Source: Desulfuromonas versatilis | GTDB taxonomy: Bacteria; Desulfobacterota; Desulfuromonadia; Desulfuromonadales; NIT-T3 | NCBI RefSeq assembly: GCF_019704135.1 | Contig: NZ_AP024355.1 | Location: 744,001 to 808,000 of the forward strand | Direction of reading: 5' to 3' | DNA: 64,000 nt | Shown here: positions 1-8,624 of the stretch, piece after piece | How positions within the stretch are numbered: the first letter of the stretch is position 1 | Layout of the letters: the number at the start of each line of letters is the position of its first letter | The notes under the pieces: model-generated | Database searches by the model: none | What the model saw: the letters and a program-made list of their open reading frames with translations, nothing else | What the model was told of the DNA's origin: nothing | Program-made: the position numbers and the translations under genes

Positions 1-1
1 G

Positions 2-127
2 GCCGAGGCGGCGGTGGGCTCGGGCATCACCGGCGCGCTGCTGCTTTCGGCCCTGGGGCGCATGGGCGGCGGGCGCCGGAAAAAACAGAAGGATCCAGGA
101 GGCGGCGGTGGGTTGGGCCAGCGATGA
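2..127 (+). CDS. Mrp/Mbh-type antiporter subunit, C-terminal end (DUF4040/MbhD-like), partial
   Basis: This is the 3' end of a gene entering from the left edge. The frame from position 2 reads about 41 residues to a TGA at 125-127 and begins AEAAVGSGITGALLLSALGR. That segment resembles the last membrane helix of the DUF4040 domain found at the C-terminus of MrpA and in MbhD of membrane-bound hydrogenases. A basic, glycine-rich tail follows. The stop lies 20 bases inside the next gene, so the two are probably translationally coupled. The rest of the gene, and any MrpE/F/G-like genes, would lie upstream. The family call is moderately sure because so little of the gene is visible. Confidence 0.6.
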   Translation, partial: AEAAVGSGITGALLLSALGRMGGGRRKKQKDPGGGGGLGQR

Positions 128-824
128 TTTCGGCGGGCGGATTGTGCTTCCCCTGCTGGTTGCCGCCGTGGGCCTGGCGGTGGGGTGGGCGGTATGGGAG
201 CTGCCGGCGCAGAGCGCTGGACTGCGCGAGCTGGTCTTGGCCCACCTGGAGCAAAGCGGGGTGAAGAGCCCGGTGACCGCCGTGCTGCTCAATTTCCGCG
301 GCTACGACACCCTGCTCGAGGTTGCCGTGCTGCTGCTTGCCGTGCTGGGCAGCTGGGCGCTGGGCCGGGAGACCCTCGGCCTCGACCACCACAGCGCCGG
401 GCCGGTGCTGCGGGCCCTGCTCCACGAACTGCTGCCGGTGATGGTGCTTGTGGCCGGCTACCTGCTCTGGCTCGGCGGGCACGCGCCCGGCGGCGCCTTC
501 CAGGCCGCGGCGGTGCTGGCCGCGGGGGGAATCCTGCTGGTGCTGGCCGGCCGCCAGATTCCCGGGCCTTTGATCGGTTGGCCCTGGTGCGGCCTGCTCT
601 GCCTGGGCTTTCTGGTGTTCATGGCCGTGGCCCTGGGGAGTATGGCCTCTGGGGGGCATTTCCTACAGTACCCGGCCGGCTGGGCCAAGCCCCTGATCCT
701 GCTGATCGAGGCGACCCTCACCCTGTCCATCGCAGCCATCCTGCTGGCGCTGTTCTCCGGCGGCCGGCCCGCGGCCGAGGCCCCGGAACAAAGCGAAAAT
801 TCCTCATCCCGGGAGGATCGGTGA
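108..824 (+). CDS. mrpB: Fused MbhE-like/MrpB-like antiporter subunit
   Basis: Integral membrane protein of 238 aa. The N-terminal third has a helix followed by FRGYDTLLE, typical of MbhE and the extreme C-terminus of MrpA. The second half has GHAPGGAFQAAAVLA, the signature of MrpB (MnhB). Two subunits that are separate in archaeal Mbh complexes therefore appear fused. The protein should form part of a multisubunit Na+(or K+)/H+ antiporter in the inner membrane. The GTG start at 108 is supported by AGGAGG at 97-102 with a 5-base spacer. The end overlaps the next start by GTGA (821-824). Confidence 0.8.
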   Translation: MGWASDDFGGRIVLPLLVAAVGLAVGWAVWELPAQSAGLRELVLAHLEQSGVKSPVTAVLLNFRGYDTLLEVAVLLLAVLGSWALGRETLGLDHHSAGPVLRALLHELLPVMVLVAGYLLWLGGHAPGGAFQAAAVLAAGGILLVLAGRQIPGPLIGWPWCGLLCLGFLVFMAVALGSMASGGHFLQYPAGWAKPLILLIEATLTLSIAAILLALFSGGRPAAEAPEQSENSSSREDR

Positions 825-1141
825 GTACCGCAACCTTCTATGCCCTGGTCGGCACGGGGCTGATCGCTCTGGGTCTGCACGCCCTGTTCCGGCACGCCCA
901 CCTGCTGCGCAAGATCCTCGCCCTGAACGTGCTCGGCTCGGGGATATTCATGATTTTCATTGCCCTGGCTTACCGCGGCGGGGAAGGGGGGCCCGATCCG
1001 GTACCCCATGCCATGGTGCTGACCGGCATCGTGGTGGCGGTCAGCGCCACCGGTCTGGCCCTGGCGCTGGCGGCTCGATTCCAGGCCGAAACCGGCCGGA
1101 CATCCCTGGAAGAGGATGCCCGGCAGGGAGAGAACTCGTGA
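821..1141 (+). CDS. mrpC: MrpC/NuoK-like antiporter subunit
   Basis: Small membrane protein of 106 aa with three predicted helices. The segments LLRKILALNVLGSGIFM and DPVPHAMVLTGIVVAVSA match the MrpC/MnhC family, homologous to NuoK of complex I. The reading frame is open far upstream, but the GTG at 821 fits the family length and overlaps the previous stop (GTGA). The same overlap joins it to the next gene at 1138-1141. It probably lines the ion path between MrpA- and MrpD-type subunits. Confidence 0.85.
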   Translation: MSTATFYALVGTGLIALGLHALFRHAHLLRKILALNVLGSGIFMIFIALAYRGGEGGPDPVPHAMVLTGIVVAVSATGLALALAARFQAETGRTSLEEDARQGENS

Positions 1142-2616
1142 CGCCGGCGGCCGGCGCACCCTTTCCCTGGGCGGTGATGCTGATCGCGGCTCCGCTGCTG
1201 ACCGGCACCCTGGCCTTCTGCTGGCGTCGAGCCGGACCCGCCCTGGGCGGCGGCACGGCCCTGCTGATCCCTGCCCTGGCGGCCGGCCTGCTGCACCAGG
1301 TGCTTGCCGCTGGCCCCCAGCGCTACGCCCTGGGGGGCTGGACAGGGGAGCTGGGCCCCAATCTTTATGCGGATGGTTTGAGCGTGCTGATGCTGGCCAT
1401 GACGGCCCTGGTGGGCGCGCTGGTCACCTTTTCCGCCCGGGGGTATTACCGTCAAGGCGAGTCCGGCACCCTGTTCTGGCCCCTGTGGTTGCTGCTCTGG
1501 GCGGCGCTCAACGCCCTGTTCCTGGCGGCCGACGCCTTCAATCTCTATGTGACCCTTGAGCTGCTGGCGCTCTCGGCGGTCCCCCTGGCGGCCCTGCCCG
1601 GCGGGCCGGCCCTGGGCGCCGCCCTGCGCTACCTCTTGACCAGCCTGCTCGGTTCGCTCTGCTATCTGCTCGGGGTGGGCCTGCTTTATGCGGCCTTTGC
1701 CACGGTGGATCTCGAACTGCTTGGCCGGGCCATGGTGCCAATCCCGGCGGCCAAGGTCGCTTTGGCCCTGATGACCGTTGGCCTGCTGCTCAAGACCGCC
1801 CTGTTTCCCCTGCATTTCTGGCTGCCACCGGCCCATGCCAACGCCCCGGCGCCGGTCAGCGCCGCCCTCTCGGCGCTGGTGGTCAAGGCCTCCTTCTACC
1901 TGCTGGTGCGCCTGTGGTTCCAGGTGTTTCCAGGGGTAGCGATCCCCGCTCTGGCCAATCTGTTGGGGGCCCTGGGGGCGGCGGCGGTGCTCTGGGGTTC
2001 GCTGCAGGCCTGCCGGCAGGAGCGGCTCAAGCTGCTGGTGGCCTATTCCACCGTGGCCCAGCTCGGGTATCTGTTTCTGCTCTTTCCCCTTGCCCAGGGG
2101 CCGACGGCCTACACCGCCTGGAGCGGGGCGATGCTTTTCGCCGTCTCCCACGCCTTCGGTAAGTCGGCCATGTTCCTCACCGCCGGCAGCGTCATGCACG
2201 CGGCGGGACACGACCGTCTGGCCGGCCTGGCGGGGCTGGGGCGGCAACTGACCATGCCCCTGGTGGTCTTCGCCCTGGCCGCCGTGGGGATCATCGGCCT
2301 GCCGCCCAGCGGCGGCTTCATGGCCAAGTGGCTGCTGCTCAATGCCGCGCTGGTGCAGGGGCAGTGGTGGTGGGTGGTGGTCATGGCTGCCGGCAGCCTG
2401 CTGGCCGCCACCTACGTTATCCGGGTGCTGGTGCTGGCCTTTCGCGATGAACCCAACCCCACCGTCTGCCACCCCGTCCCCGCCACCATGCAGTGGAGTG
2501 CGCTGACCCTCGCTCTGCTGGCCTTCGGGCTGGGGCTGCTGGCCGGCTACCCGGTGGGGCTGCTCGAAATCGGCGCTCCGGTGGGTGGCGCGGTTCTGAA
2601 CTGGGGGCATCCATGA
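1138..2616 (+). CDS. mrpD: MrpD/NuoL-family proton-pumping antiporter subunit (first of three)
   Basis: Polytopic membrane protein of 492 aa of the Proton_antipo_M family. The key charged residues of a proton-translocating subunit are visible: Glu141 in the TM5 motif YVTLELLALS, and lysines in LLLKTALFPLHFWLPPAH and in the following VVKASFYLLV helix. The segment LPPSGGFMAKW is the usual late motif. The GTG start overlaps the mrpC stop, and the end overlaps the next ATG (ATGA, 2613-2616). It most resembles MrpD/MbhH and is probably a functional pump. Confidence 0.85.
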   Translation: MTPAAGAPFPWAVMLIAAPLLTGTLAFCWRRAGPALGGGTALLIPALAAGLLHQVLAAGPQRYALGGWTGELGPNLYADGLSVLMLAMTALVGALVTFSARGYYRQGESGTLFWPLWLLLWAALNALFLAADAFNLYVTLELLALSAVPLAALPGGPALGAALRYLLTSLLGSLCYLLGVGLLYAAFATVDLELLGRAMVPIPAAKVALALMTVGLLLKTALFPLHFWLPPAHANAPAPVSAALSALVVKASFYLLVRLWFQVFPGVAIPALANLLGALGAAAVLWGSLQACRQERLKLLVAYSTVAQLGYLFLLFPLAQGPTAYTAWSGAMLFAVSHAFGKSAMFLTAGSVMHAAGHDRLAGLAGLGRQLTMPLVVFALAAVGIIGLPPSGGFMAKWLLLNAALVQGQWWWVVVMAAGSLLAATYVIRVLVLAFRDEPNPTVCHPVPATMQWSALTLALLAFGLGLLAGYPVGLLEIGAPVGGAVLNWGHP

Positions 2617-4109
2617 CCTGGGAAACCTGGTTGCCGCTGTTGATTCTCTGCAGCTCTCTGGTCCCCGGCCTGATCATCTTCGGCCTCGGGGAAGAGCGTT
2701 ACCGCCTGCGCACCAGCCTCAACATGCTGGGTGCGACCCTCAAGCTGGTACTGACCGGAGTGCTGGTCTGGAGGGTGTACCAGGGAGCGATCTATAAGGT
2801 CAGCTTCTCGATTTTGCCGGGACTGGAGCTGGTGCTGCACGCCGATGCCCTTTCGGTGCTTTTCGTCTCACTCTCTACCGTGCTCTGGTTCGTCACCACC
2901 CTCTATGCGGTGGGTTATCTCGAAGGCTCGCCCTTCCGCAGCCGGTTTTTCGGCTTTTTCAGCCTCTGCGTGAGCTCCACCATCGGCATCGCCCTGGCCG
3001 GCAACTTGATCACCTTCCTGATCTTCTACGAGATGCTCACCCTGGCTACCTATCCCCTGGTAGTCCACCGGGGAACCTCGGCGGCCGTGCGGGGTGGCCG
3101 GATTTATCTGCTCTATACCCTGGCCGGAGGTACGGTGCTGCTGATGGCGGTGGCCTGGCTGATGTCTCTGGTCGGACCGCTGGCTTTTGTCGCTACGGGT
3201 AGCCTTGATGCCTATGGAGCGACCCACGGCACCGAACTGCGGATCATCTTTTTCATGCTGATCGCCGGCCTGGGGGTCAAGGCGGCCCTGGTGCCGCTGC
3301 ACGGCTGGCTGCCCAACGCCATGGTGGCTCCGGCCCCGGTCAGTGCTCTGCTCCACGCGGTCGCGGTAGTCAAGGCCGGGGCCTTCGGCATCGTCCGGGT
3401 GGTCTACGACCTGTACGGCATCGAGTTCGCCCGCGACCTGGGGCTTCTCTCGCCGCTGCTGGTCATGGCTTCGTTCACCATCGTCTACGGTTCTCTGCGG
3501 GCCCTCTATCAGGATGACCTGAAACGCCGGTTGGCCTTCTCCACGGTCAGCCAGGTTTCCTACATTGCCCTGGGGGTGGCGACCTTCGGACCGCTGGCCA
3601 GTATCGGCGGCATCGTGCACCTGGTGCACCAGGGACTGATGAAGATCACCCTGTTTTTCTGTGCCGGCAACCTGGCCGAAACCCTGGGCATCCACAAGGT
3701 CAGCGAGATGGACGGGGTGGGGCGGCGGATGCCCTGGACCATGGCGGCTTTTACCGTGGGAGCGCTGGGGATGATCGGCGTGCCGCCGGTTGCCGGGTTC
3801 TTCAGCAAATGGTACCTGGGATTGGGCGGACTGCTGGCCGGCGAGCCCTGGGTGATCCCGGTGCTGGTGGCCAGCACCCTGCTCAACGCCGCCTATTTCC
3901 TGCCGATTCTTTACGCTGCCTGGTTCAAACCCCAGCAGGGGGCCTGGCCGGAGGAGCACCCCCGGGGCCGGCTGGAGACCGGCTGGATGCTGCTGTTGCC
4001 GCCACTGGTCACGGCTGCGCTCGCGCTGCTCGCGGGACTGTTTGCCAACACCCCCTTCAGCGCCCTGGAATGGGCGAAGCTGATTGCCGCCCGGGAATAT
4101 CTGTTATGA
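2613..4109 (+). CDS. MrpD/NuoM-like antiporter subunit (second of three)
   Basis: Second NuoL/M/N-family protein, 498 aa. Glu140 lies in FLIFYEMLTLATYPLVVH. The lysine helices GLGVKAALVPLHGWLPNAM and HAVAVVKAGAFGIV are intact, and LPPVAGFFSKW-type sequence follows as VPPVAGFFSKWYLG. All classical pumping residues are present. The frame extends upstream to 2493, but the ATG at 2613 forms a 4-base overlap with the previous stop and starts directly in the first helix. The end overlaps the third paralogue by ATGA. It is an additional ion-translocating subunit of the same complex. Confidence 0.85.
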   Translation: MTWETWLPLLILCSSLVPGLIIFGLGEERYRLRTSLNMLGATLKLVLTGVLVWRVYQGAIYKVSFSILPGLELVLHADALSVLFVSLSTVLWFVTTLYAVGYLEGSPFRSRFFGFFSLCVSSTIGIALAGNLITFLIFYEMLTLATYPLVVHRGTSAAVRGGRIYLLYTLAGGTVLLMAVAWLMSLVGPLAFVATGSLDAYGATHGTELRIIFFMLIAGLGVKAALVPLHGWLPNAMVAPAPVSALLHAVAVVKAGAFGIVRVVYDLYGIEFARDLGLLSPLLVMASFTIVYGSLRALYQDDLKRRLAFSTVSQVSYIALGVATFGPLASIGGIVHLVHQGLMKITLFFCAGNLAETLGIHKVSEMDGVGRRMPWTMAAFTVGALGMIGVPPVAGFFSKWYLGLGGLLAGEPWVIPVLVASTLLNAAYFLPILYAAWFKPQQGAWPEEHPRGRLETGWMLLLPPLVTAALALLAGLFANTPFSALEWAKLIAAREYLL

Positions 4110-5875
4110 ATGAGGCGACGGTGGGCCTGTACTCTCTGCAAGGGATGCTGCTGCTGGCCACCCCGCTGGCCCCGCTGCTGGCGGCTGCGGCCCTGCTGCG
4201 CCCTCTTTCCGAAAAAACGCTGCGCCTGCTTGCGGCCCTGAGCTCCCTGCCGGCGCTGGGGTGTGCTCTGGTCGGCGGGGTCGGCGACCTCCACCTCGAC
4301 TGGCTGCTGCTCGGCAGCCGGTTGGGGCTCGATCCCACCGGACGGCTGTTTCTCCTCTTCACGGCGCTGGTCTGGCTGGCCTCGGGACTCTATGCAGGTA
4401 TCTGGTTCAGGGGCCGTGCCTCGTTCCGCAACTTTCTGGGGTTTTTCCTCCCCGCCATGGCCGGCAATTTCGGCGCCGTGCTGGCCCATGACATGGTGGA
4501 CTTTTTTACCTTTTATGCCCTGATGAGTTTTGCCGCCTATGGCCTGGTGGTGCATGATGGCTCGGGACCGGCCCGCCGGGCCGGACGGGTCTATATCGTC
4601 CTGGTGGTGCTCGGCGAGGTGCTGCTGTTCTCGGCCCTGCTGCTGCTCGCCGAGGGGGTCGGCAGCCCCGAGTTCTCGCGGGTGGTCGAGGTGGTGGAGC
4701 GCTCGCCGGAGCGCGACCTGATCCTGCTGCTGCTGGTCGCGGGTTTCGGCCTCAAGGCGGGGCTGGTGCCGCTGCACGTGGCGCTGCCTCTGACCTATGC
4801 GGCGGCACCCCTGCCGGCCGGCGCGGCGCTCAGCGTCATGACCAAGGTGGGGCTGCTGGGGCTGCTGCGGTTCCTCCCCCTGGGGGGGAGCACCCTGCCC
4901 GGTTGGGCGGGGACCCTGACCCTGGCCGGGCTGGTGATGGCCCTCTACGGGGTGGCGGCAGGGCTTGCCCAGCGGCAGGCCCGGGCTCTTCTCGCCTATT
5001 CCAGCATCAGCCAGCTCGGCTACCTGTTCATCGGCATCGGCATCGGCCTCTCCACGCCGGGGGCCTGGCCCGGACTGGGCGCCGCGCTTGCCCTCTATGC
5101 CCTGCACCACGGCCTGGCCAAGGGGGCACTGTTCCTGGGGGTCGGGATGGCCCCGGTCCTGGCCCTGGGCGGATTCCGCCGGGTCCTGCTGCTGGCCGGT
5201 CTGCTGCTGCCGGCCCTGGCCCTGTGCGGCGCCCCGCTGACCAGCGGCGCGCTGGTCAAGGCGTCCCTGAAGGGGTTCGCGGATCTGGCCGCGGAGCCCT
5301 GGCCGGGAGTGCTGGAGATAATGTTTCCGGTGGCGGCCGTGGGAACCACTGCGCTCATGGCGCGCTTCCTTTTCCTGCTCTGGCCGGGGCGGGCGGAGGT
5401 GCGGGAGAAACAGGAGGGGCTTGGGCCGATCTGGGCCGCTCTGCTCATCCTGGTGGGGATTGCCGCCTGGCTGGTCCCCGGCCAGGAGCAGGCCCTGGCC
5501 AAGGCGTTCTCCCTCGGCGGCCTGTGGGGAGCCCTGTGGCCGGTGGGGCTGGGCGCGCTGCTGGCCTGGATGGTAGGGCGATGGGCCAGGACCGGCAGGT
5601 TGCCCCTGCGCTGGGATCTGCCCCCGGGAGACGTACTGGTCATCTACGAAGGGCTGGCGGGGTGGCTGACTTGGATTTGGGCCAGGTTGGTAGCGCAACT
5701 CGAAAGAATGCAAATGGCTCTGCAGGGCGAGTCTGTCCGTTGCTTCCCGCAGAAACTGAGCAGCATACTCCCATCGGCGACATCCGAAGGGCGGCTGCGA
5801 AACCTGGCGGTGGCCGGAGCCTTGCTGCTGGTTCTGTTCCTTGCCAATCTCCTGTTCTTGATCTTCCGGGACTGA
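4106..5875 (+). CDS. MrpD/NuoL-like antiporter subunit lacking the TM5 glutamate (third of three)
   Basis: Third antiporter-type subunit, 589 aa. It aligns with its two neighbours, but the TM5 motif reads TFYALMSFAAYGLVVHD: Ala138 stands where both neighbours have the conserved glutamate. The loop motif HxWLPxAxxxAPxPVSA is degraded to HVALPLTYAAAPLPAGAAL. The TM7 lysine in GFGLKAGLVPLH is kept. The C-terminal 150 residues are divergent, with an amphipathic stretch and one last helix. It is translationally coupled to the previous gene and ends the operon. It may be a structural or regulatory subunit rather than a pump (inference). Confidence 0.8.
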   Translation: MNEATVGLYSLQGMLLLATPLAPLLAAAALLRPLSEKTLRLLAALSSLPALGCALVGGVGDLHLDWLLLGSRLGLDPTGRLFLLFTALVWLASGLYAGIWFRGRASFRNFLGFFLPAMAGNFGAVLAHDMVDFFTFYALMSFAAYGLVVHDGSGPARRAGRVYIVLVVLGEVLLFSALLLLAEGVGSPEFSRVVEVVERSPERDLILLLLVAGFGLKAGLVPLHVALPLTYAAAPLPAGAALSVMTKVGLLGLLRFLPLGGSTLPGWAGTLTLAGLVMALYGVAAGLAQRQARALLAYSSISQLGYLFIGIGIGLSTPGAWPGLGAALALYALHHGLAKGALFLGVGMAPVLALGGFRRVLLLAGLLLPALALCGAPLTSGALVKASLKGFADLAAEPWPGVLEIMFPVAAVGTTALMARFLFLLWPGRAEVREKQEGLGPIWAALLILVGIAAWLVPGQEQALAKAFSLGGLWGALWPVGLGALLAWMVGRWARTGRLPLRWDLPPGDVLVIYEGLAGWLTWIWARLVAQLERMQMALQGESVRCFPQKLSSILPSATSEGRLRNLAVAGALLLVLFLANLLFLIFRD

Positions 5876-5921
5876 CCTGAAGCTGGTCCGGAGCCCGCCG
5901 GCTGGCTTCCGCCCCCGTCGA

Positions 5922-7592
5922 CTAACTGTTTGGCTCCTGCCATCGCGAGGTCTCTTCCCCCGTAAGCAGGTCCACGGCCTCCCGGGCGGCATCGCGAAAC
6001 GGGAGCAGGACCAGATCGGCGCCGGCCTGCTGCAACCGCTCCGCCTCCCCCGACGCATGGGCGGTGAGGGCGACCCGACCGGTATACCCGTGCTGACGCA
6101 GGGCCTGCAGCAGCGCCTGGTTCACCCCCCGCCCGGCAATTGAGCAGACCACCCAGCGGGCTGCTGGCAAAGGGAGGCTGGAGGGGAATTCGGGATCCTC
6201 GGCGTCGCCGTAGCGTGTGGCCAGCCCTTTCCGGCCCCAGTCCTTGACCGTCTCCGGGTCGAAGTCCACCCCGAGAACCTGAACCCCGCGCTCGCTCAGG
6301 TCCCCGGCCATGCTGCTGCCGTAGCGTCCCAGGCCGAACAGGATGAGTTCAACGGGTTTCCCGGGGCCGGCTGATTCCCCGAGTTCCCGTTCCCGGTGGG
6401 GCGGGAGGCGTTCGAAAAATTTCAACCAGTTTTCCAACTTGCCGTACAGCCAGTGGGAATAGAGGATCATGTAGGTGGACAAGCCGATGGTGATCAGCCC
6501 CACCAGGGTCACCAGACCGAGGATTCCCCGTTCCAGGTGACCCAGGCTGACCCCGAGGGCGGCAAGGATCAGCGAAAACTCGCTGATCTGGGCCACGGTC
6601 AGCCCGGCGAGAAACCCGGTGCGTTTGCGGTAACCCATGGCCCCCATGATGACCATGACGATCAGGGGATTGCCGACCAGCACGAACAGGGAAAGAACCA
6701 GGGCCGGACCGAACTGGTTCCCGAGCAGGTCAAGTTCGAGCATGGCGCCCAGGTCAATGAAGAAAAACAGCAGCAGAAAATCGCGCAGGGTGACCAGGCG
6801 GGCGCCGACCGACTCGCGAAACGGGGTGGAGGCGAGAGAGACCCCGGCGAGAAAAGCGCCGACCTCCTTGCTGAAACCGAGGTCGTCTCCCAGCGCGGCG
6901 AGAGCCACCGCCCAGGCGATGGCAAACAGGATCAACAACTCCTGGGTGCGCGCTACCTGGGGGAGCAGGCGCGGGAAGACCCAGTGCGCGATGGCGCCGA
7001 TCAGGGCCAGAAACAGAGCGCCTTTAAGCATGACCAGCATCAGTTCAAGGCCTGGGCGGCCGGTTCTGGCTCCGGCGCCGAAGGCGGTGAGGGCGATCAT
7101 CACCAACACCACCACCAGATCCTGCACGATCAGAAAACCCACCGCGATGCGCCCGTGCAGGGAGTCTATCTCTTTCTTGTCCGAAAGCAGCTTGACGATG
7201 ATGATGGTGCTCGAGAAGGTCAAGGCCACGGCCACGTAAATGGCGGCAACCGGGGAAAGGCCGAGGGCCAGGGCGATGAAAAAGCCCACCACCGAGGTGA
7301 ACAGCACCTGGCCAAGGCCCGTGGCGAGCGCCACCGGGCCCATGGTGCGGATCAGGTGCAGGTCGAGCTTGAGGCCGACCACGAACAGCAGCAGGGCGAT
7401 CCCCAGCTTGGCGAGCAGGTCGACCTGGTCGGCGGCACTGACCCAGCCCAGCCCCGCCGGGCCGACCAGGATGCCGACGGCGATGAAGGAGACGATCAGC
7501 GGCTGACGCAGGCGGATGCCTAGCGTCGCCACGGCCGCCGCCACCGCCAGCAGCGCGGCGATTTCATAAAATGTCTGGGCGAACACCGGCAT
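5922..7592 (-). CDS. Kef-type cation/proton antiporter with TrkA-N (RCK) domain
   Basis: Monovalent cation:proton antiporter-2 family protein of 556 aa. Residues 1-380 form a CPA2 Na+/H+ exchanger domain of about 12 helices. Residues about 410-545 form a Rossmann-fold TrkA-N domain with LFGLGRYGSSMAGDL (GxGxxG) for NAD(H) or another nucleotide. A TrkA-C domain is absent. It probably exports K+ or Na+ in exchange for protons under nucleotide control at the inner membrane. It converges on the Mrp-like operon and lies 29 bp downstream of the stress-protein gene, so the two are probably co-transcribed. Confidence 0.85.
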   Translation of the reverse strand: MPVFAQTFYEIAALLAVAAAVATLGIRLRQPLIVSFIAVGILVGPAGLGWVSAADQVDLLAKLGIALLLFVVGLKLDLHLIRTMGPVALATGLGQVLFTSVVGFFIALALGLSPVAAIYVAVALTFSSTIIIVKLLSDKKEIDSLHGRIAVGFLIVQDLVVVLVMIALTAFGAGARTGRPGLELMLVMLKGALFLALIGAIAHWVFPRLLPQVARTQELLILFAIAWAVALAALGDDLGFSKEVGAFLAGVSLASTPFRESVGARLVTLRDFLLLFFFIDLGAMLELDLLGNQFGPALVLSLFVLVGNPLIVMVIMGAMGYRKRTGFLAGLTVAQISEFSLILAALGVSLGHLERGILGLVTLVGLITIGLSTYMILYSHWLYGKLENWLKFFERLPPHRERELGESAGPGKPVELILFGLGRYGSSMAGDLSERGVQVLGVDFDPETVKDWGRKGLATRYGDAEDPEFPSSLPLPAARWVVCSIAGRGVNQALLQALRQHGYTGRVALTAHASGEAERLQQAGADLVLLPFRDAAREAVDLLTGEETSRWQEPNS

Positions 7593-7621
7593 GGGGTAGC
7601 CCCTTACTTAATTTAATTTGG

Positions 7622-8527
7622 TCAGGGCAGCTGGAATCGGAAATTCGAGGGTTTAACCGCCAGCACGTCGCATTCGGCATGGCGCATCACGTGTTCGGCC
7701 ACGCTCCCCAGCAGCAGATAGGGCAGCCCGGAAAGCCCCTCGGTGCCCACGGCCACCAGATCCACTCCCAGTTCCGCAGCCTGGGCGGGGATCAGGGAGG
7801 GGGGATGGCCCTGGCGCAGGTGCCGCTTGAGCCGCCGGGTCCCCAGGTTCACGTCATGGAGATACTCCTTCATCTGGGTTTCGGCCTTTTCCAGGAGCTG
7901 CCGGTGGTACCTCTGGAGCCCCTCATCGCCGATGGTTGCCAGGGACAATCTTCCGGCTCCCCACAACCGGTAGACGTGCAGCAGGTCGAAGCTGGCGTCG
8001 GGAGCCAGGTCGAGGGCGGTAAAAAATGCCCGACGCGAAGCCTCGGAAAAATCGGTTGGGGCCAGCACCCTCCGGTAGGGGGTCTCCGCCGGCGTTTTCA
8101 CTACCAGTACCGGGCGGTCGCCCTTTCTGGCGACTTTCTCCGCCGTGGTGCCCAGGAACAGGTCGCGCATCGACCGGCGACCGTGGGCACCCACCACGAT
8201 CAGGTCGGCACCGATCTTCCGGGCCCGCCGGATAATCCCGACGAACCCCCTGCCGGCTTCGACCCGCAGGTCCAGGCGAAGCCCATCTCCTGCGGTGCGA
8301 TCGGCCTGTTCCTGCAACATTTCCCTGGCCTCGTCCGTCAAGAGGCGCAGCAGGGGTTCCGGCGGCAGCTGCAGTGAATCAGGGGCTTCCCACGGCCAGT
8401 CTTCCAGAACATGCAGCAGTTCCAGCTTGGCCCCGCTCTGCTTCGCCAGCAGAGCCGCACGCCTGATGGCCGAGTCCGCGTTCACCGAGAGGTCGCTTGC
8501 GACAAGGATGGTTTTCAGTTTGGTCAT
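7622..8527 (-). CDS. Tandem universal stress protein (UspA family)
   Basis: Cytoplasmic protein of 301 aa with two UspA domains (about 1-150 and 155-300). Both keep the ATP-binding motif G-x2-G-x9-G-(S/T): GAHGRRSMRDLFLGTT in the first and GTEGLSGLPYLLLGS in the second. This points to the ATP-binding tandem class. The ATG at 8527 is preferred over the GTG at 8536 because AGGAG sits 8 bases before the ATG but touches the GTG. Its position between an ion antiporter and a cation ATPase suggests a role in ionic stress. This is inference from context. Confidence 0.88.
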   Translation of the reverse strand: MTKLKTILVASDLSVNADSAIRRAALLAKQSGAKLELLHVLEDWPWEAPDSLQLPPEPLLRLLTDEAREMLQEQADRTAGDGLRLDLRVEAGRGFVGIIRRARKIGADLIVVGAHGRRSMRDLFLGTTAEKVARKGDRPVLVVKTPAETPYRRVLAPTDFSEASRRAFFTALDLAPDASFDLLHVYRLWGAGRLSLATIGDEGLQRYHRQLLEKAETQMKEYLHDVNLGTRRLKRHLRQGHPPSLIPAQAAELGVDLVAVGTEGLSGLPYLLLGSVAEHVMRHAECDVLAVKPSNFRFQLP

Positions 8528-8624
8528 GATTTGCACTCCTGTCGGTCTACCTTGAGCCGGCCCTGGCGGCCTGCTGATGCCCCGCCTGGATTTTGCCGGC
8601 CGGCTGGATGCCGGAGACCAGCCA

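Noticed and set aside
970-2610. Long minus-strand frame opposite the Mrp-like subunits
   Set aside because: Rich in Gln, Gly, His and Arg and antisense to conserved membrane-protein genes; a composition artefact.
8528-8536. GTG start of the universal stress protein at 8536
   Set aside because: AGGAG directly touches this GTG, leaving no spacer; the ATG at 8527 has a normal 8-base distance.
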